Shown: positions 57,699-64,000 of the stretch, piece after piece
How the letters are laid out: each line of letters starts with the position of its first letter
How positions within the stretch are numbered: the stretch's first letter is position 1
DNA from: Calamus simplicifolius
Lineage: Eukaryota; Streptophyta; Magnoliopsida; Arecales; Arecaceae
DNA: 64,000 nucleotides
Assembly (NCBI GenBank): GCA_900491605.1
Contig: UESW01003831.1
Coordinates: 1,055,124-1,119,123 of the forward strand
Reading direction: 5' to 3'
Notes under the pieces: model-generated
Seen by the model: only the letters and a program-made list of their open reading frames with translations
Database searches by the model: none
What the model was told of the DNA's origin: nothing
Made by a program: the position numbers and the translations under genes

Positions 57699-59947
57699 TT
57701 ATTATGAATGCAAATCATTGATTTAATATGGTAATTTTAAATTTTTTAACTAAATCAATTACTTCCACTATTTTATCGAGCTTAATAGCCCTCTCTATTA
57801 ATCTCAAAAAATTATCAAATAATCTCTTAGTGGGCAGGACCCTTAAATTGACTTACCTTGACTTTGGCTTTGGCACAACAAATCTTAGTAAGCCAATTTA
57901 GGTAGATTTTTATCAATCACATCAAATGTGACTCCTAGATCATATAAGGAGTAGGGAGAAACAATTCCCGAGGCATGCATATTTTAAAATTTTGATAACA
58001 ATTATCAATGCGAAATTTTAAAGATTACATACTAATCTATCTAACATGCATCAAGATCATATCTTTGCCTTGTATATAGGATCGATTGATCCAAAATATG
58101 CATATAAATAAAAATATCAAGATCATATCTTGATCTTCAAGATGACTAGTCATACTAGAAGCCTGCCTTAAGATCTAGGGATCAAATCGCTTACCTTAAG
58201 AACAGTAGGTAAATCCTTATTGCTCTGCAGCCATTCAATCGTCCAGCCTCTAGTATCGTCCACGCGAAGCCCCGAATGATCGGATTTCCGGGAGTGCTAG
58301 CTCACGGAAAACAGCTTTGCTGATCTTGAATCCTTCCACTTGAATCTTTCTCTAAGATCCACCACGCTTCCACTAACACTAGAATCACCAGGATTTTTTA
58401 TTCTAACCTTTTTAGAATTACAATCCATGACATATAGTGTATTATTGTTCTATATCATCTGGTGAGGGAATGCCCTCTATTTATAGTCTCAATTTAGCCT
58501 TAACATTGAATTCTGACATTAAGAATTCTATCGTTTGGTAAAAGCGAAGAGACGCCGAAGGCACGGTGCTTGGTTAATTCCGACGCTCGACGAAAACCAA
58601 GGAGATACGGCGTTTGGTTTAATTCTGATGTTCGGTGAAAACCAAAGAGACGTGGCTAAATCCGACGTGAAAATTAATGTTAGGCATTAAATTCTACATG
58701 AGAATTTAATCTCTCATGAGATGAGATTTTAGCCATCTCATCATATGAGATCCTTATGCGAGAGGTTTGGGTTCAGATGATGGTTTAATCTGATCTGAAT
58801 TTATTTGACTAAACCCACATAGATCATGGTCCAAGCCCAAATCAAATTTGGCTAGTTCTGAATCTATTTAAATCCAAATTAAGTCTAATTTCAAATCAAT
58901 ATTTGAAATTGACTAGTCTTTCTAATAGACTTAAACCAAATTGAATCTTATTCACTTGTACTTAACCCAATTGAGATAATTCAATCAATCAAATTGATTA
59001 ATTAAATCATATATGATTCTCAATCGTTGATCAGCAAACAGATCATCCTAGGAAACTTCTATGCGTGTGACTCTCTAGGTTCGAACCTAAGCCGATAGCA
59101 TAGAAACAACTTTCTATACTAATCGATGTGCCCATCTAGCAATGGAAACCGATGTCCGGATAGGTTAAAGAGTTGCCGAGCAAACTCCAAGAACCCTAAG
59201 AAACAGTTACCGTATAATTCATCCTCTTGACCACAAATGCTAAGGATGGCTTAAGAGCATGTCAACTCTAAATAGCAAATCGATAAAGTGATTTCAATTT
59301 TAGTGATCATGTGACTTTCACATGAAGTGCCTTGGTCAAGGTCTTGCTAAATTGAAACACAAGCATTTCTCCTTTTAACGGGATAGGTCAAATTCCATCT
59401 TGATCCATAACTGACTACCACAAGTACTTGACTGCACCCAGTAACCTTTCATAGATGGATTAGAAATCCAGGTGGTCCGGCACCTAAGTACAATAAGTTG
59501 CTTGTAAGCCACTGGTTGTGATCTTCGGGTCTGAAGGATACTTATACCTATATCTTCTCGGATTAACTCTTGACAGTAGAGTATCCGGAAATGAGTCATG
59601 TTCGGTGAAATGTACTCCTACACTTCCACCTGTATGTCATACTAGTGTCTCTACACTTCTTGGTTAAGAGGACAACCAACAAATATGATATACAACGTCC
59701 TATAATTGATAGTACTATGGCCCTGTCATAGTATATCATTTGGTCACGAACTCTTTTAAGGACCTTCAAAGATAAATCCTCCTTTATCGTGAAGGAAGAT
59801 CCTGAGGGCTTCATTACAATCAGGAGTATTAAGAAGATGTTCTTGTAATGAATAAACTGCCAAATAACTTTTATTAATATATCAATTTATATACAATTTA
59901 CTTTAGCACAATCATCAAATGATTGGCTTTAGGATACAATTCCCAAC
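57699..59947 (-). repeat. copia leader and 5' LTR, second family
   Basis: The right end CAATTCCCAACA (59947) and the minus-strand start TGTTGGGAATTGTATCC are typical copia LTR starts. Toward the left it passes into leader sequence before gag. Its sequence differs from the LTR at 51519-53738, so the pol fragments may belong to this family. The left border of the LTR cannot be set; no PBS is visible. Confidence 0.5.
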
Positions 59948-61128
59948 ATAAGGGACATTGCCTTATCAATCACATCTGCATGTGATCACCCTAAACTTTG
60001 CCTCTAGATTAGACTGACCCTAACTTTGGCCAATTATGCCAACTAATCTAGTTAAGTCAACCCATTGTTCTCCAATCAACTCCTCATAGGTACACTCGAC
60101 CTTGGCTTTAGCACAATAAATCTCATGACCTAATAATTTTGTATCATGTGAACAATGGAAGGCATAAACTTAATATTCATGGAGGGATTTTACGCATTTA
60201 AGTCCCATCATGCATGTACAACATTTGTATCATGCTAGGTTACATATCCTTAAATTTCATAAGATCCAATCTTATGATTGGGACTCCTAATTTAGGATCC
60301 TAATAACTATCTAATTTAGGAACCCTAATCATGTGACCAAATCAATTGCTACCATCCTGATTAACCCTATCGATCTAATCAATTAAAAGCATTCCTTAAC
60401 AATGGCCAGATCAGCTGATCAATGGGGTCATATTTAGCATACCCTTCGATCCCATTGAATATGTTTTCCGAGGTAGCGAACGGAGCAATTAAAAACTATG
60501 ATCTCACTTTTCTAGACACCAATGTAGTTAAGCCCAATTGATTAGACCAATATGAGATCATAGGATCAAACAATGATATGGTTAAGTCTAATTTTTTCTA
60601 AACCTTATCATCTATTATACATTATGATAAGATGAGATAGTGATCATTAGGGATTTATAATAATTATCAAATATTTTATAACAATTTATTTTAAATATTT
60701 ATCTTATCATTATCTATTATGATAAATTTTTTTCATCATATGAAAATCCTAATTGGTCTCTATTATAACATCCCTAACATCTATAATTATGATAACTTGT
60801 CAAAATTTAAAATTTTAATTTTAATCTTGATTATCATGTTATCATGATATAATTATTTTAGATTTTAATCACATTATTTATCATATCAAAATTAAATTCT
60901 AAACATGATACGTTAAATTTTAGCCTTTATGATTATGTCATACATAAATTATAATTTTTAATTTTTAATATAATCAAATCTAAATAATTCATATTTATTA
61001 TTATATAATAAACTTATTAAATATTTAATCTTCATCAATATAATTATTTTAGATTTTAATCACATTATTTATCATGTCAAAATTAAATTCTAAACATGAT
61101 ATGTTAAATTTTAATTTATCATGTCGAT
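59948..61128 (-). other. copia leader sequence
   Basis: AT-rich, non-coding. 'cttttctagacaccaat' near 60510 matches the leader of the first copia element (near 2375), and 'ccttggctttagcacaa' near 60100 resembles 57865-57885. It is probably the leader of the element whose LTR follows. Confidence 0.5.
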
Positions 61129-62348
61129 AATGGTGATCCACGCGAAGATCTTTAGACGATGTCCTCCTAGGATTGGATGATAACTTTCTTGCGAGGGTGC
61201 TAGCGCCTCTTTTCTCTTCAATTAATTTTTTAAATCAAAAAAAATTTCTTGATCAAGATCAAATCTTGATCAATCAATCAAGAGAGAGAGGAACATCCTA
61301 GAGAGAGCAAAAGAATATTTTAGAAAGAGAAAGTGGATGTTAGGCATCTAAGAGAGAGAAGGGAGGAGTTAGGCATGTCTTTCGAAGGGGGTATCTCTCT
61401 TTCTTTTATATCTGAAAAGAAGGTTGTGTAGTTTTATAAAAAGAAAACTTTTGTTTTAACCACCTAACCATTCAACCATTTCAAATTGATAACAACCTAA
61501 CAAATTTAGGATATTGTTATAGCAAATTATCCTAACAAATTTAGGATATTTGTTATCATGATAATGTTAGGATTACAACCACTAAACCACATTCCTAAAA
61601 AATAGGAAATTGGTTATCCATGAAACCAATGTCCCAATCTTGGATTTGGCTTCATGATGACGCCTCAAATCATGGGCATTCCCTCCTCCATGACATGGAG
61701 ATGTGTCATGTCCATCACATGGCATGGATCCATTTTTCATATGGCTCGATCTCAGCCCCCAGTTCAATTAGGTTTCCACAAATCAAATCATGCCATCGTA
61801 TGGATCCAATTAAATACTACATTATTAATCTCAATAAATCTAAGCCATCCATCACATGGATCAAGCCTAATTGAGTATCCAATTAATGAATTTCATATAT
61901 ACATCACATGTACAAAAGGTCTCTCCCTTGAACACAAAATTCTTTTTTCTACGATGAATCCTATTCATCAATTTCATGTTCTCTCATTAAGATTGAGACA
62001 AACCCAATCATAATTAATTTGATCATCTAATCTGAATTAAGTCCAACTTAATTCTCATTTTAACTTCATCCAAAATCTCCTTAATACATATGACCCATTA
62101 GGTCCCTTGACACGTTGACAATAATCATGTCCTTAATATTGACCATAAGGATGACTTGATCAACACCTTGTCCATATCAATTCTTTAACCAAATTAACTC
62201 ATTGATTAAGTCAAAGAATCTATGATTATAGATCATGAGCGGCCTCTAGCAAAGCATCATGACTACCCAAATGTTAAGGGTTTTGTTGACGTGGTCATTA
62301 ATACCTGTCCATAAACGGTTATCATATGATTCAATCCCTTCGTCATAT
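61129..62348 (-). repeat. Second copy of the 2.2-kb copia LTR, truncated
   Basis: It matches 51749-52920 in order at high identity by eye ('tggtgatccacgcgaagatc', 'gatcatgagcggcctctagc'). The first 230 bp of the LTR are missing at the left, and a SIRE-like LTR starts at 62349 in the middle of the match. Confidence 0.75.
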
Positions 62349-63817
62349 TGTTGGCCCAGATGACAGCCCAAGAGGGGGGGTGAATTGGGTTCTTTAAAAA
62401 TTTAGCCTCTTTAAAAATTGTTTGCTTAAGATGAATGAAAGTAAATGCAATGCAAATATAAAGCACAATCAAATAGAGAGAGATAGAGATAGAGACAATA
62501 GAAGCACGGCAAACACAAAGATTTTATAGTGGTTCGGTGTATCCAACACCTACGTCCACTCCCAAGATCCACTTGGGTCCACACTATAATCTCCTCGATT
62601 ACAGCCGAGTTGTTTTACAAGCTCACAACTCAAACTTGTTGTTTTACCCGGGATCACAACGAACCCAGCCGGTTTTTCGGGCTCACCAGCACACAACCCT
62701 AAACTCAAGCTAATCTAGCTTGACCCGAGGTTAACAACCTCCACTAGTTCAATCCCCTTTGATTGAACTAGGCACAAACAAAAGAATATGTTTTTCAAAG
62801 ATACACAGCTCCTCAATGAGCAAATATTCAAAATAAGTAAACAAGTTTAGAAAAGCCTGATTTGAAGTTGTTTGGCTTTGAGCTTTTCTTCTTTTCTTCT
62901 TTTCCTCTTCTCCTTTGGAATGAATCAAGCCTCAGCTTTAATTCCTCACAGTTGCAGTTGAGAAGAAATGGAAGAAACCTTTTTCTTCAATTTGGGAAAT
63001 CCACCGATTTTTGATTTGAACGCCTTGGATTCCTCTTTGAGCTTTTTGGAGTGGAAGGATTTGAGTTTGAAGGCTTTTCTCTTGGATTTCAGGCTCAGGG
63101 TTTTCGGATTTTGATTTGAAATTTTCTTTTTTCTCTTTTTTCTCTCTTTTCAAACGGTGTTTTTCCCCTTTTTATAGATTTTCTTCAATCCATTTTTGGG
63201 ATGAAACTAGCCGTTGGAGTGTACCTGGAAACAAAATATATCCGTTAGAAATTAGGTAAAATGGAAATATTACCGTTAGAGCTGATCTGGCATTTTAAAT
63301 TTTCGTCCAGGTTGGAGTCGGCTCCAACTTTTCAGGTGTCGGCTCCAGATCGTTTTACCAAAAATAGAAATTTGAGTTCGTTGAGGAGTCGGCTCCGAAA
63401 AGTAAGTGTCGGCTCGCCATCGTCAGGTGTCGGCTCCCGAAAACTGTAGGTGTCGGCTCCAGGATGCTCAAAAAATCAACGTTCTGTCCCCGCATCGGAG
63501 TCGGCTCCAGACACTGTAAGTGTCGACTCCGAAACTCTAGGTGTCGGCTCCGAAACTCTAGGTGTCGGCTCCGGATTGTATCAAAAATCAGATTAAAATT
63601 GAATTGGCCATGGGGTCGGCTCCAGACTTTCTAGGTGTCGACTCCAAGCTCTGAAACTTTGAAATCTCTGATTTGTATTTGATTCAAAATTCATTTCTTA
63701 ATTCCTTTAAATTGATCAAATAAATTTAAGTCCTGAAACACTTATAAAATCCATTAGTAATCAAATAAATATACTCAATTCCTTTATTAATCATCAAAAT
63801 CAATAAATGGATCAACA
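62349..63817 (-). repeat. 3' LTR of a SIRE-like copia element
   Basis: The ends are TGTTGGCCCA and GGATCAACA, 1469 bp. The left flank CATAT (62344-62348) is the likely target site. On the minus strand it is preceded by AAAAAGGGGGAGAT, a polypurine tract characteristic of SIRE/Maximus copia elements, so the body of the element lies to the right, outside the window. Confidence 0.78.
63310..63650. repeat. Dispersed GTCGGCTCC motif cluster in LTR U3
   Basis: About 12 copies of GTCGGCTCC or GTCGACTCC, many as GGTGTCGGCTCC, at irregular spacing of roughly 20-40 bp. The partial copy at 55810-55940 has the related GTCGACTCG. Confidence 0.85.
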
Positions 63818-63831
63818 ATCTCCCCCTTTTT
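63818..63831 (-). other. Polypurine tract of the SIRE-like element
   Basis: The minus strand reads AAAAAGGGGGAGAT directly before the LTR. Further G-rich tracts (AGGGGGAGC) occur near 63910 and 63930. Confidence 0.75.
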
Positions 63832-64000
63832 GATGATTATAAAAACATTGAGTATATGCATAGAATTCTTAAATTAAAAAATTATCAAGGAAGTGATCTT
63901 TACGAGTAAGCTCCCCCTGAATAAGGTAGCTCCCCCTATGAAGTTCAAATTATTCTTCCTCTTACTTTACATATTTGGTACTTAAGATTTCTTTATGCAT

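Overview
The window is nuclear DNA of a flowering plant. Intron-containing plant gene families (a PP2C phosphatase and a lysine-rich arabinogalactan protein) sit in AT-rich DNA packed with nested LTR retrotransposons. Element style suggests a monocot, possibly a palm; that guess is weak and rests on general appearance only.

Layout. 1-6624: two nested, decayed Ty1/copia elements on the minus strand, the second carrying a MITE-like insert in its LTR. 6651-7497: a CACTA-like non-autonomous element. 8765-22055: a complete 13.3-kb Ty3/gypsy element of Tat type, with matching 5-bp target duplications (ATATT), PBS, PPT and two RNase H domains. Its pol is full of frameshifts, and its 5.7-kb 3' region holds hairpin-rich arrays and antisense gene-like modules. 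22061-30660: AT-rich intergenic DNA with MITEs. 30939-34473: a four-exon clade-D-like PP2C gene (+) with a one-base deletion in exon 3. 35805-39512: a lysine-rich classical AGP gene (-); its GPI-signal exon lies 3.1 kb from exon 1, and the intron holds a solo LTR and a perfect hairpin. 40971-45496: three more solo LTRs of Tat-like type, a broken subtilase fragment with a 28-C run, and an unidentified exon-like segment. 45943-51518: a minus-strand Tat-like element with LTR, PPT, PBS and large arrays but no gag-pol (LARD-like). 51519-64000: minus-strand copia elements nested in that element's 5' LTR, themselves cut by SIRE-like LTRs.

Only the PP2C and AGP loci look like ordinary host genes; almost everything else is transposon-derived. 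The most unusual structure is the 3' half of the Tat element. It has two paralogous antisense ORFs of about 100 codons, each behind a similar TATA box, and a third TATA/AATAAA-bounded antisense unit. These units are interleaved with arrays whose repeat unit is a short inverted repeat. Arrays built on the same principle occur in most of the Tat-like LTRs in the window, including the otherwise gene-less element at 45943-51518.
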